From positions 1 through 64,000 of the forward strand of contig JAEZHY010000301.1 in assembly GCA_023416335.1 (NCBI GenBank): a stretch of 64,000 bases of DNA, read 5' to 3'. The position numbers and the translations under genes are program-made. Numbering within the stretch: the first letter of the stretch is position 1; the number at the start of each line of letters is the position of its first letter. The stretch is from Pseudomonadota bacterium. GTDB taxonomy: Bacteria > Desulfobacterota > Syntrophobacteria > Syntrophobacterales > Syntrophobacteraceae. Under the pieces are notes generated by a model. That model made no database searches. It worked only from the letters and a program-made list of their open reading frames with translations, and was not told the origin of the DNA. Shown here piece by piece: positions 42,278 through 51,575 of this stretch.

Positions 42278-45009
42278 CCGCCCGCATTACCCAACAACAG
42301 CTCGAATCCTATCTTTGGGGCGCGGCAACGCTTCTCCGGGGCACCATTGACGCAGGGGACTACAAGCAGTTCATCTTTCCGCTTCTGTTTTACAAGCGCC
42401 TTTGTGACGTATTCGACGAGGAAACCAAGGACGCACTAGCCGAATCCGGAGGGGATGCCGAGTTCGCCGCCTATCCGGAAAACCACCGTTTCCAGATTCC
42501 ACCCGAGGCGCATTGGCGGAAGGTGCGGCAGGTTGCCAGGGAAGTGGGGCGGGAAATTCAGTCCGCAATGCGGGCCATTGAAACGGCCAACCCCGACAAG
42601 CTCTTCGGGATTTTCGGCGACGCGCAATGGACCAACAAGGACCGGCTACCCGACTCGATGCTCCGCGATCTTATCGAACACTTCAGCAGCCTCGACCTGT
42701 CCATTGCCAATCTCCCGGAAGACGAACTCGGCCAGGGCTACGAATACCTCATCAAGAAATTTGCCGACGATTCAGGCCATACCGCCGCCGAGTTCTACAC
42801 AAACCGCACTGTCGTCCACCTCATGACCGAAATGCTTGTGCCTCAGCCCGGTGAATCCATTTACGACCCCACTTGCGGTTCGGGCGGAATGCTCCTGTCC
42901 TGCATCGCGCACCTTCGGCAACATGGACGCGAGTGGCGTAATGTCAAGCTGTACGGCCAGGAACGAAACCTCATGACTTCCTCGATTGCACGAATGAACT
43001 GTTTTCTGCATGGTATCGAGGATTTTCAGATTGTCCGGGGCGACACATTATCCGATCCGAAATTCGTACAGGGCGACCGGTTGATGCGTTTCGATCTCGT
43101 TCTGGCAAACCCACCATATTCGATAAAACAGTGGGACCGTAGCGCCTTTGCATCGGACAAATGGGGCCGGAATCTCTACGGCACCCCGCCACAGGGCAGG
43201 GCCGATTACGCATTCTGGCAACATATACTGGCAAGCCTCGACCCGAACACCGGCCGTTGCGCGATCCTGTTCCCTCATGGCGTCCTGTTTCGCCAGGAAG
43301 AAGCCGAGATGAGGCGGAAACTGGTTGACGCCGATCTGATCGAGTGTGTCCTCGGGCTCGGCCCGAACCTCTTTTACAATTCGCCCATGGAGGCGTGCAT
43401 CGCTATCTGCCGCACGTCCAAGCCCAAGGATCGGAAGGGGAAAATCCTTTTCATCAACGCCGTCAACGAAGTCACCCGCGAACGTGCGCAAAGTTTTCTG
43501 ACCGGGGAACACATCGGGCGCATTGCCGCCGCTTATCGCAACTTTCGGGATAAACCTGGTTTTTGCAGGTCGGTTCCGGTCGAAGAAATCCGGTCCAGAA
43601 ATGGAAGCCTCAGCATTCCGCTTTTCGTGGATGTCCTGAATGGGAACGGCAACAACACCGTGAACGGGACAGGCGCCCTGGCGGAAGCCTTGAACGAATG
43701 GCTTGAGTCAAGAGAGGACCTGAGAGAAGCAATCACCCGCGTTTTACCCGGCGCAATGCTGGGGACCTCCGAAGACAAACTAAGAGGTAAAAATACCTGC
43801 GATCTAATTAAGGGAAGAGCCCAATGGCAGCGCGTCCGCTTCGGCGATGTGGTTGAGAACCTGAACGAAACCGAGCGGAACCCCGAAGATGCCGGAATAG
43901 AGCGGTTTATCGGCCTCGAGCACCTGGAACCCGGATCACTGTATATTCGAAGTTGGGGGAATGTTGCTGACGGTACGACCTTCACCAGGCTATGCCGCCC
44001 GGGTCAGGTCCTTTTTGGAAAACGCCGAGCCTATCAAAGGAAAGTGGCCGTCGCGGAATTCGAGGCCGTTGTGTCGGGGGACATTTACGTACTTACACCG
44101 AAAAATGATCGATTAGTACCGGAACTCTTGCCGTTCATCTGCATGTCGGAACAGTTTTTTCAACACGCGGTTGGTACTTCGGCCGGTTCGCTCTCGCCGA
44201 GGACCAACTGGAGGAGCTTAGCAGGGTTCGAATTTGATCTTCCTTCCCTCGACCAACAGCGGCGGATTGCAGAGATATTATTGTCGATAGATCAAGCACA
44301 GGTAAATTGGGCTGAGACACTGGATCATTTTGATAGGGCTTTAAGCGCATTTACGTCCTCAGCTACAATGGGTAAGCAAAAAAGGGGTCCGACCCAAGAA
44401 TCACCAATCGGTCCTCTACCTAAATCATGGAGTTGTTATAGTATTGCCGAAATGACTACACATAGTGCTTACGGCCCACGTTTCCCAAGTTCAAGCTATT
44501 CAGAAGAAGGCAATGCTTACCAGATACGAACGACCGATTTTGATCGGTTAGGAGGGATTAATTTTTCCCAAGTACCGGGTGCACAACTGAGTGAGGAAGT
44601 AGTAGCTCAACATATTTTGGCGACAGGGGATTTCCTCCTTTCGCGTTCGGGTGAGTATGCAGGTCTTACCGCCCTATATTCCGATCCTCTGGATGGTCGA
44701 GCCTATATACCTGGGGCATTTCTTATCCGGTTTAGGTTTTGCAGGCTGTTGGAGCCAGAATTTGTTTTGTACCTCTGCAACTCGGAATTTGGTAATAGAT
44801 ATGTGAAACCATTAGCAACCGGGAGTGCCCAACCAAATATTTCTGGAACTGCTTTTTCACGCTTGTTTATCCCTGTTCCTCCAATCCAAGAACAGCGATC
44901 CATCATTCAAGAGGTCTCACATTTCCAGAGTACCAGAAGGTGCTTAAGAGACAGATATCCTAATTGTGTGTTATTGCGTGATGTGCTGATAAACACATTT
45001 ATTGGATGA
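42274..45009 (+). CDS. hsdMS: HsdM-HsdS fusion of a type I RM system
   Basis: 911 aa. Residues 1-~480: N6-adenine methyltransferase (DPTCGSGG 198-205, NPPY 279-282). Residues ~516-690: first target-recognition domain ending in LPSLDQQRRIAEILLSID. Residues ~716-911: second recognition domain ending in PPIQEQRSIIQEVSHF. Both halves carry the spacer helix, so a bipartite target is expected. The second domain is clearly AT-richer than the rest of the gene, as if exchanged. Fused M-S chains exist in some systems, but usually without an extra HsdM. Confidence 0.9.
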   Translation: MTARITQQQLESYLWGAATLLRGTIDAGDYKQFIFPLLFYKRLCDVFDEETKDALAESGGDAEFAAYPENHRFQIPPEAHWRKVRQVAREVGREIQSAMRAIETANPDKLFGIFGDAQWTNKDRLPDSMLRDLIEHFSSLDLSIANLPEDELGQGYEYLIKKFADDSGHTAAEFYTNRTVVHLMTEMLVPQPGESIYDPTCGSGGMLLSCIAHLRQHGREWRNVKLYGQERNLMTSSIARMNCFLHGIEDFQIVRGDTLSDPKFVQGDRLMRFDLVLANPPYSIKQWDRSAFASDKWGRNLYGTPPQGRADYAFWQHILASLDPNTGRCAILFPHGVLFRQEEAEMRRKLVDADLIECVLGLGPNLFYNSPMEACIAICRTSKPKDRKGKILFINAVNEVTRERAQSFLTGEHIGRIAAAYRNFRDKPGFCRSVPVEEIRSRNGSLSIPLFVDVLNGNGNNTVNGTGALAEALNEWLESREDLREAITRVLPGAMLGTSEDKLRGKNTCDLIKGRAQWQRVRFGDVVENLNETERNPEDAGIERFIGLEHLEPGSLYIRSWGNVADGTTFTRLCRPGQVLFGKRRAYQRKVAVAEFEAVVSGDIYVLTPKNDRLVPELLPFICMSEQFFQHAVGTSAGSLSPRTNWRSLAGFEFDLPSLDQQRRIAEILLSIDQAQVNWAETLDHFDRALSAFTSSATMGKQKRGPTQESPIGPLPKSWSCYSIAEMTTHSAYGPRFPSSSYSEEGNAYQIRTTDFDRLGGINFSQVPGAQLSEEVVAQHILATGDFLLSRSGEYAGLTALYSDPLDGRAYIPGAFLIRFRFCRLLEPEFVLYLCNSEFGNRYVKPLATGSAQPNISGTAFSRLFIPVPPIQEQRSIIQEVSHFQSTRRCLRDRYPNCVLLRDVLINTFIG

Positions 45010-45012
45010 TCC

Positions 45013-47997
45013 ATGAACTTTACTGAGTCTAATACCGTTGAACAGATGATCCTCGATGCCGTTACCAAACTCGACATCTCGGGACAGATGACAATGCGCC
45101 AGGATAATGCGGGGTTCAATGGCTCACTTGGCGGGGAGTTCAAGCCGAAGCCATGGACGTACATCCCTGCCTCGAAAATCCCGCGTCAGTCGAGCGACGT
45201 AATGGTGGAATCATGGGTCCGCGAGGCGCTTATCCGGCTAAATCCCGAGATCAAGGCCCAACCGGACCGGGCCGATGAGGTCATTTACAACCTCCGCGCC
45301 TGCATCCTCTCCGTCCAGAGCGACGGGCTTGTTCGTGCCAACGAAAACTTCATGGCTTGGCTCCGAGGCGACAAGACTATGCCCTTCGGTCCAAACGGCG
45401 AACATGTGACCGTGAGGCTGATCGACCCCAAGAACCCCGGCAACAACCGCCTGACGGTCTGCAACCAATGGACCTACCAGACCGGATCGGTTGAAAAGCG
45501 CTTCGATGTGGTCTTCCTGGTGAACGGTCTGCCGGCGGTGATCGGGGAGGCCAAGACCCCCACGCGCAGTTCGGTAACGTGGTTTGACGGTGCCTTCCAG
45601 ATAAATGAAATTTACGAAAAGCAGGCGCCCGCCATCTTCGTGCCGAACGTGTTTTCGTTCGCGACTGAGGGTCGCTTCTTCCGTTATGGTTCCGTTCGGA
45701 TGCCGATCGATATGTGGGGGCCATGGCGGGACGAAGAAAATCAGGCGGAAGGGCAGCTTCATCATGTGAAGGCGACCGTCGAAAGTATGCTGCGTCCCGA
45801 CGTGGTGCTGGATGTCCTTCAAAATTTCACCCTCTTCGCCACGGACAAGAAACACAGGCGCATCAAGATCATCTGCCGCTACCAGCAATATTTCACCACC
45901 AACCAGATCGTTGAACGCGTGGTGAGAGGGTATCCCAAAAAAGGTCTCATCTGGCACTTCCAGGGCAGCGGGAAGTCTCTCCTGATGGTCTTTGCGGCTC
46001 AAAAGCTGCGGCTCCATCCGAAGCTCGGCAATCCGACCGTCCTGATCGTGGTGGACCGAATCGACCTCGATACGCAGATCACCGCGACCTTCAACGCGGC
46101 CGATGTGCCGAATATGGTCGGCGTGGCGACCCGCCAGGAATTACAGACCCTTCTCGGCCAGGATGTCCGTAAGGTTCTCATCACCACGATTCATAAGTTT
46201 GCCGAGGCCGACGGCAGACTCAACGAACGATCCAACATCATCGTGATGGTTGACGAGGCCCACCGAACCCAGGAAGGCGATCTCGGCCGCAAGATGCGGG
46301 AGGCCTTGCCGAACGCCTTTCTATTCGGCCTTACCGGAACGCCGATCAACCGCGCCGACCATAATACCTTCTGGGCTTTCGGTGCCGACGAGGACGAAAA
46401 GGGCTACATGAGCCGCTATTCGTTCCAGGACTCGATCCGAGACAAGGCGACACTGCCACTTCACTTCGAAGCCCCCGAGGTGAAGCTCAAGATCGACAAG
46501 GCGGCAATCGACGAGGCCTACAAGGAGATCACCGGCGATCTCAGCGAACAGGACCGGGACGACCTCGCCAAACGCGCCGCTAAGATGGCCGTCCTTATCA
46601 AGAACCCCGAACGGATTAACGCGGTGGTCGGTCACATCGTGAAGCATTTCGAAACCAAGATCGAGCCGAACGGTTTCAAGGCACAGGTGGTCGTGTTCGA
46701 CCGCGAATGCTGCGTCCGCTATAAAAAGACAATGGACGACCTAATCGGACCGGAAGCAAGCGCCATTGTTATGACTTCCGCTCAAGGCGACCCACCCGAG
46801 TGGAAGCAGCACGTCCGCGACAAAGATTCCGAAGAAAAACTGCTGGACCGCTTCCGCGACCCCGCTGACCCGTTGAAGTTTGTCATCGTCACCAATAAGC
46901 TCCTGACCGGGTTCGATGCTCCGATCCTACAGGTGATGTATCTGGACAAGCCTATGAAGGACCACAATCTCTTACAGGCGATTTGCCGTACCAACCGGAC
47001 CTATGGGCAGGAAAAAACTCATGGGCTGATTGTGGATTACATCGGCATTTTCGATGACGTGGCCCGTGCGCTCGATTTCGATGAAAAGGCCGTCCAGATG
47101 GTCGTGTCAAACATCGACGAGTTGCGGAAAGCCTTGCCGATCCAGATGCAGAAATGCCTCGCCTTTTTTCAAGGCGTGGACCGCAACATCGGCGGGTACG
47201 AGGGCCTGGTAGCCGCGCAGCAATGCCTCCCCAACAATGAAATACGCGATAAGTTCGCGGGGGAGTACTCGGTGCTAAGCACGATTTGGGAGGCTCTGTC
47301 ACCCGACCCGGTGTTGAGTCCGTACGCAAAGGATTACAAATGGTTGACTCAGGTCTACGAATCCGTTAAACCGCCAAGCGGCAGCGGTAAGCTCCTGTGG
47401 CACGCACTCGGCGCGAAGACGATCCGGCTAATCCACGAAAACGTCCACGTGGAGTCGGTGCGGGATGACGTTGAAACCCTCGTCCTGGACGCCCAGGTCC
47501 TCGAAGAAATCCTGAAGGACGCGGAACCTGGCAAGAAGGCGAAGGAGATCGAGATCAAGCTCATTGCCCGGCTCCGAAGGCATGTCGGCAACCCGAAGTT
47601 TACCGCCCTCGGCGAAAGGTTGGAGAAAATTAAGGAGCGCCACGAGCAGGGATTCCTCTCCAGCCTGGAGTTCCTGAAGGCGATTCTGGAAATTGCTAAG
47701 GAAGTCCTCGAAGCCGAACGGGAGAGTGATCCGGAAGACGACCGGGACAAGGCGAAGGAGGCATTAACCGAGCTTTTCAAGGAAGCCAAGGGCAAGAATA
47801 CCCACATCATAGTCGAGCGAATCGTGGCCGATATCGACGAGATCGTCAAGAAGGTCCGTTTCCCCGCATGGCAACAGACCGGCCAGGGTGAACGGTTGGT
47901 CCAGAAAGAACTTCGCCGCACTCTCCTGAAATACAAACTCCATACCGACCAGGAGCTGTTTGACAAAGCGTACGGGTATATCAGGCAGTATTATTGA
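45013..47997 (+). CDS. hsdR: Type I restriction endonuclease subunit HsdR
   Basis: 994 aa. Motor and nuclease subunit. N-terminal PD-(D/E)xK nuclease: D165 and E179-A-K181 (VIGEAK). SF2 translocase: Walker A QGSGKS (317-322), DEAH (414-417) and LTGTP; motif VI region near QAICRTNRTYG. The C-terminal helical domain (~770-994) binds the methylase. It begins 3 bases after hsdMS. All catalytic motifs look intact, so restriction should be active. Confidence 0.95.
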   Translation: MNFTESNTVEQMILDAVTKLDISGQMTMRQDNAGFNGSLGGEFKPKPWTYIPASKIPRQSSDVMVESWVREALIRLNPEIKAQPDRADEVIYNLRACILSVQSDGLVRANENFMAWLRGDKTMPFGPNGEHVTVRLIDPKNPGNNRLTVCNQWTYQTGSVEKRFDVVFLVNGLPAVIGEAKTPTRSSVTWFDGAFQINEIYEKQAPAIFVPNVFSFATEGRFFRYGSVRMPIDMWGPWRDEENQAEGQLHHVKATVESMLRPDVVLDVLQNFTLFATDKKHRRIKIICRYQQYFTTNQIVERVVRGYPKKGLIWHFQGSGKSLLMVFAAQKLRLHPKLGNPTVLIVVDRIDLDTQITATFNAADVPNMVGVATRQELQTLLGQDVRKVLITTIHKFAEADGRLNERSNIIVMVDEAHRTQEGDLGRKMREALPNAFLFGLTGTPINRADHNTFWAFGADEDEKGYMSRYSFQDSIRDKATLPLHFEAPEVKLKIDKAAIDEAYKEITGDLSEQDRDDLAKRAAKMAVLIKNPERINAVVGHIVKHFETKIEPNGFKAQVVVFDRECCVRYKKTMDDLIGPEASAIVMTSAQGDPPEWKQHVRDKDSEEKLLDRFRDPADPLKFVIVTNKLLTGFDAPILQVMYLDKPMKDHNLLQAICRTNRTYGQEKTHGLIVDYIGIFDDVARALDFDEKAVQMVVSNIDELRKALPIQMQKCLAFFQGVDRNIGGYEGLVAAQQCLPNNEIRDKFAGEYSVLSTIWEALSPDPVLSPYAKDYKWLTQVYESVKPPSGSGKLLWHALGAKTIRLIHENVHVESVRDDVETLVLDAQVLEEILKDAEPGKKAKEIEIKLIARLRRHVGNPKFTALGERLEKIKERHEQGFLSSLEFLKAILEIAKEVLEAERESDPEDDRDKAKEALTELFKEAKGKNTHIIVERIVADIDEIVKKVRFPAWQQTGQGERLVQKELRRTLLKYKLHTDQELFDKAYGYIRQYY

Positions 47998-48154
47998 GAG
48001 TTGGAGTGGAACTGAATTGTCGAAATTAACGGAATACTAAGTGATCTCGGACCTGCATAGAATCTCCAGGTATGACCGAATGCAAGCGATCTTCCGGCAT
48101 TCGGAACACCGATTCCAGGTCATGGCCCTTATTGGGTGCAGCCGGTTGGGGAAA

Positions 48155-48187
48155 AAGGCACTCAGCGAGAAATCGTTGAGTGCCTTT
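48155..48187 (+). repeat. Right 33-bp direct repeat / hairpin terminator
   Basis: Exact copy of 37992-38024, followed by a T-rich tract. It lies 158 bases after the hsdR stop and 15 bases before the vapBC -35 box, so it also insulates the two units. No tRNA sequence precedes this copy. Confidence 0.85.
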
Positions 48188-48201
48188 TTCTTTTTGGGTG
48201 A

Positions 48202-48240
48202 TTGACAATGTCGCTGGTTAGTATATATGATAGTATATAC
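48202..48240 (+). promoter_or_regulatory. vapBC promoter and probable VapB operator
   Basis: TTGACA (48202-48207), 18 bases, TATGAT (48226-48231). AGTATATA occurs twice (48220-48227, 48232-48239), and the second belongs to the perfect palindrome AGTATATACT. The overlap with the -10 box fits autorepression by a VapB-VapC complex. Confidence 0.65.
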
Positions 48241-48260
48241 TGACCAGCATGGAGTCATAA

Positions 48261-48530
48261 ATGCCTGAAACACGTATTGCAAAATTGTTCAAAAATGGAA
48301 GCAGCCAGGCCGTGCGACTCCCGGCCGAATTTCGCTTTGAAGGCGATGAGGTTTTTGCTACTCGCGACGAGTCGACCGGCGATGTGGTTCTGTCCAAGTA
48401 CCCGGGACGTAAAGTATGGGACGATTTTTTCGAATTGCTTGACTCGGTTGATGTTCCCTCTGATTTCATGGCCGAGCGGCCGATGAACGTGGTTCCACCG
48501 GAGCGCGATCTTTTCGGTGAAGAAGGTTAG
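48261..48530 (+). CDS. vapB: Antitoxin VapB (AbrB/MazE fold)
   Basis: 89 aa. N-terminal swapped-hairpin DNA-binding domain with the typical IAKLFKNGSSQAVRLPAEFRFEG start, then a flexible tail rich in acidic and hydrophobic residues that would block the toxin. Binds the operator upstream. The stop is 5 bases before the toxin ATG. Confidence 0.92.
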   Translation: MPETRIAKLFKNGSSQAVRLPAEFRFEGDEVFATRDESTGDVVLSKYPGRKVWDDFFELLDSVDVPSDFMAERPMNVVPPERDLFGEEG

Positions 48531-48535
48531 CCAAG

Positions 48536-48934
48536 ATGCTGCATATGCTGGATACGGACATGGCAAGCTACATTATAAAAGGGCGTTCTCCCGGTGTCCG
48601 CGAAAGACTTGCCTCCATGATCCCGTCCACGCTCTGCATATCGGTCATCACGTACGCCGAACTTTGCTATGGTTTGAAAAAGCTGCCTTCCGAGCATAGA
48701 CTGCACGTCGCTGTGCGTCGATTTTGCGGAATTATTCGGGTGTTGTCCTGGGAATCGAAAGCGGCCGAGTTCTATGCCGATATCCGGCATCGGCTCGTTA
48801 CCACGGGACAGTCGATCGGCGAAATGGATATGATGATCGCTGCACATTCCATGGCTGTCGGAGCAGTACTGGTTAGCAATAACGTCAGACACTACGAACG
48901 TATTCCCGGCTTGGCTACGGTCAATTGGGTGTGA
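48536..48934 (+). CDS. vapC: Toxin VapC (PIN-domain RNase)
   Basis: 132 aa. Mg2+-dependent RNase that usually cuts initiator tRNA or the 23S sarcin-ricin loop. PIN acidic residues: D in MLDTDMASY, E in TYAELCYG, D in GEMDMMIAA, and N in VSNNVRHYERI. A second ATG three codons in is an alternative start. Sits just outside the right direct repeat, so it may be a separate stability module. Confidence 0.92.
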   Translation: MLHMLDTDMASYIIKGRSPGVRERLASMIPSTLCISVITYAELCYGLKKLPSEHRLHVAVRRFCGIIRVLSWESKAAEFYADIRHRLVTTGQSIGEMDMMIAAHSMAVGAVLVSNNVRHYERIPGLATVNWV

Positions 48935-49083
48935 CCTGCCTATTTGCGTATGCGGTCATTCGGTCAGGTCCGAATCGGCACTGTCCATCTCTGTCTTCAA
49001 TGGGATGGTGCGCACTCGTGGTTTTGACCGCGTTCTTCTCGCCCCGTATCCCGATTCGATTTGATAAACTCTGCCAATCCGGA

Positions 49084-49848
49084 TCAATTCATCTCAAAAC
49101 GCAATGGCGCCGCAAATGGCGGAGTGAAGGGCAGGCTCGCGGCAGGAACTTCCACTGCCTGGTAGACTGCCACTTGATTGAATCCCGATGACATGTTGGA
49201 GAAAGAACAGCCGGGACATGCCTCGCAACCCGACAGATTCCATCTGGAACTGAAGCTCCCGACACTGCTTCCAGGCGGGATGGCATAGACCAGGGATCCT
49301 CCGGTGTAGTATGAGCCTTTACCAGCCAAAAGCCACTCGCTTCCATAATTAATGAGCGGGGAACCAAGGCAGCCGTTGTTCGGATAAAATACGTCCCACG
49401 GATTTATGGAATAACTTGCCATACCATCATTGGGGAACAGGGAGGTAAACTTGTTCAAGCTTGGCACAAAAACGGTAATTGTGTCGACACCATAGTAATT
49501 ATTATCCATTTTTACCAGATATCCAATGAACTGACTGTTGTTATCATATACCTTTATTCCGCCGGAGCCCGGAAGCCCTTGTGGGCCTCGGTCTCCCTTT
49601 TGTGCAAGGATCATCCATTGAGCCGAAGAAGTATCCGGAGTGTTCCCCCTGTTGCCCCCGACCAGGCTGAACCAGCTCGATCCATTGTAGAAGACCACGT
49701 CCCTGGCATTGTAATCTGCATTCACGTCCCAGTTGCCACGGAACGTCATCGATGCAACAGGGATCACGAAGAAGCCGTCGTCCGAAATGGCGGGAGCAGC
49801 GGAAATCAGAACAGCAATTGTGAGAACAATGGATTGAATGAGTTTCAT
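49084..49848 (-). CDS. Secreted protein with carbohydrate-binding-like repeat and short collagen stretch
   Basis: 254 aa. Signal peptide 1-~22 (ISAAPA cut). Residues ~37-80 (FRGNWDVNADYNARDVVFYNG, then GNTPDTSSAQW) look like the chitin-binding type 3/CBM5-12 fold found before phage-tail and collagen-like proteins. Next comes a short Gly-x-y run (KGDRGPQGLPGSGG). The C-terminal 150 residues hold two CxxC-like pairs (CEACPGC) and no recognised domain. It may be a surface or appendage protein. Monocistronic. Confidence 0.7.
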   Translation of the reverse strand: MKLIQSIVLTIAVLISAAPAISDDGFFVIPVASMTFRGNWDVNADYNARDVVFYNGSSWFSLVGGNRGNTPDTSSAQWMILAQKGDRGPQGLPGSGGIKVYDNNSQFIGYLVKMDNNYYGVDTITVFVPSLNKFTSLFPNDGMASYSINPWDVFYPNNGCLGSPLINYGSEWLLAGKGSYYTGGSLVYAIPPGSSVGSFSSRWNLSGCEACPGCSFSNMSSGFNQVAVYQAVEVPAASLPFTPPFAAPLRFEMN

Positions 49849-50443
49849 CAGAAAATCCTTTGCTGTTGGAGTTTTTAGGCGGAGCTTTTGCTAAGGAAGA
49901 ACTTCTCCGGAGTTCCGGGTTGCCGATGGTCTGCCTGTCTGGATTCTGATATCGCCGATAACTCTCAACCAGAGCGTGATCGCATAGGTCGTGGAGTGTT
50001 AATGCCTGTCTCGAATGCCTGGGCATGTCTATCCTAATATGAGGCGCGACAAGTGAAAACAACGCCTTCGACAATCAAACAACAGAGTAAATACATGCTC
50101 GTTCATGGCATCCCCGGATACCATGCGCAATACGACAGAAGAAGTCTAATATGTTAATATTTTTACCGCAAATAAATGCCCATGTCTATAATGGTCAGAT
50201 GGACAGGCTTTCATCTTGGGACATTCGCAGCAAGGGAGCGGAACGTCAATATGGAATGAGGGCATAACGGGGTATGCTGGTTCCCGGAAGAGGCCTCCGG
50301 CAAACACATAGTTGACCATATTGGGGCTGAGTTGACGATTCGCTTTGATCTGAACCGGGGCTGCCTGTATACTACAAAATTCATAGCCGTGAACGATTTT
50401 TCGAAATCCACTGAAAGAGATTATGAGATAAGGAACAGGAAAA
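49849..50443. other. Intergenic region, divergent
   Basis: 595 bases between the secreted protein and the STAS gene. No gene or repeat recognised. The minus-strand frame 50146-50664 overlaps the STAS gene and is rejected. Confidence 0.4.
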
Positions 50444-50776
50444 ATGGAAGTTTCAGGACGCAAACAGGATAATTTCTTTATTGTCGAAGTCAGAGGGCGG
50501 ATGGATGCGCTTTCATCTCCTGAATTCGAAAAGGCTTGTCTCGAATGGATTGGCCAGGGTGAGTCCAGGCTCATCGTGAACTTCGAAGGATTGGAATACA
50601 TCAGCAGCGCCGGCCTCAGGAGTATTCTTGTTGTCGGGAAGAAACTCAAGTCTGCCGGCGGCAACCTGGTTTTCAGTTCCCTTTCGGCAAATGTGGCTCA
50701 TGTGTTTTCGATTGCCGGCCTTGGTGCAATGTTCCCCGTTCATGAGTCGCTCGAACAGGCCTTGAAGACTGCCTGA
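50444..50776 (+). CDS. STAS-domain anti-sigma-factor antagonist
   Basis: 110 aa; a single STAS fold of SpoIIAA/RsbV type. The phosphorylation site motif is EYISSAGLRSIL (S54/S55). Such proteins bind an anti-sigma kinase when unphosphorylated. No kinase or phosphatase gene is next to it, so it probably pairs with a distant module. Followed by a good terminator, so transcribed alone. Confidence 0.9.
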   Translation: MEVSGRKQDNFFIVEVRGRMDALSSPEFEKACLEWIGQGESRLIVNFEGLEYISSAGLRSILVVGKKLKSAGGNLVFSSLSANVAHVFSIAGLGAMFPVHESLEQALKTA

Positions 50777-50860
50777 GGGGTTGCCTCGCGCGCCCTCTTT
50801 CGATCTTCCATTTTTGATGAGCCGGAGTGGTTGCTTCGGTAAATCGAACTGATATCTATC

Positions 50861-50889
50861 GACCGGATTCTGAAGAGTCCGGTCTTTTT
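50861..50889 (+). terminator. Rho-independent terminator after the STAS gene
   Basis: GACCGGA (50861-50867) / TCCGGTC (50878-50884) with TTTTT following. Confidence 0.85.
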
Positions 50890-51575
50890 ATGTTTTTATG
50901 TAACGAAAATCCCTCGAGCCAAACGACTGTCCAGTCCTCGCAAAATATCCTCCCATGAGAAGCCGCTTCTTCTTCAATGGCACAGGTGACAGCTCTTTTA
51001 CGGGAAAAACCGGCAGGTAAGTTTGCCGCCTGATGTCCTTGTCATGAATGTGTGCGGTGAAATGCATATCCAATAAGATATTGATATATCGAAAGAAAAG
51101 TCTGAAATATCTTGACTTGTATTAAGTAGATCCGATATGTCGGGCCGATTCTTGGTACTCCTGTATTGTATTTGGGTGTATAATGGCATTCAATCATGCA
51201 TCTATATCGAAAGAATTGTTTATTCGTTCGCTTGGCTGGGGGGATAAGATTGTTTACACTTCGCATGTTGTCGGCGGTTCGGGAGATATAACTCCGATGT
51301 TCCTGCTTTTGCAGGACGACTGAGCCGTACTGACGGCCAGGGATGGCGACAATGAATTTGCCCTGTGCAGCCGGATCGGCATAGTTTATCACTACCGTCA
51401 GTTGACGTATGACTGTTGCTGTTGTCGGTAGAGATTTTAAGCAGAACAAATAGAATAGCTGGTCATTATTTCTCAATTTTGGCGAATGTGCTTGGCAATA
51501 TGCGATTAACCTACTTCTACTCAACATAGAATTAATGGATGGATACCTTAAACTGCACGTTAATATAGGATTGAA
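50890..51575. other. AT-rich intergenic region
   Basis: 686 bases without a supported gene. Open frames on both strands lack ribosome-binding sites and domains. In view of the pseudogene that follows, it may be eroded coding DNA. Confidence 0.4.

Noticed and set aside
51042..51527. 161-codon minus-strand open frame
   Set aside because: AT-rich, no ribosome-binding site, no domain; likely chance or eroded DNA.
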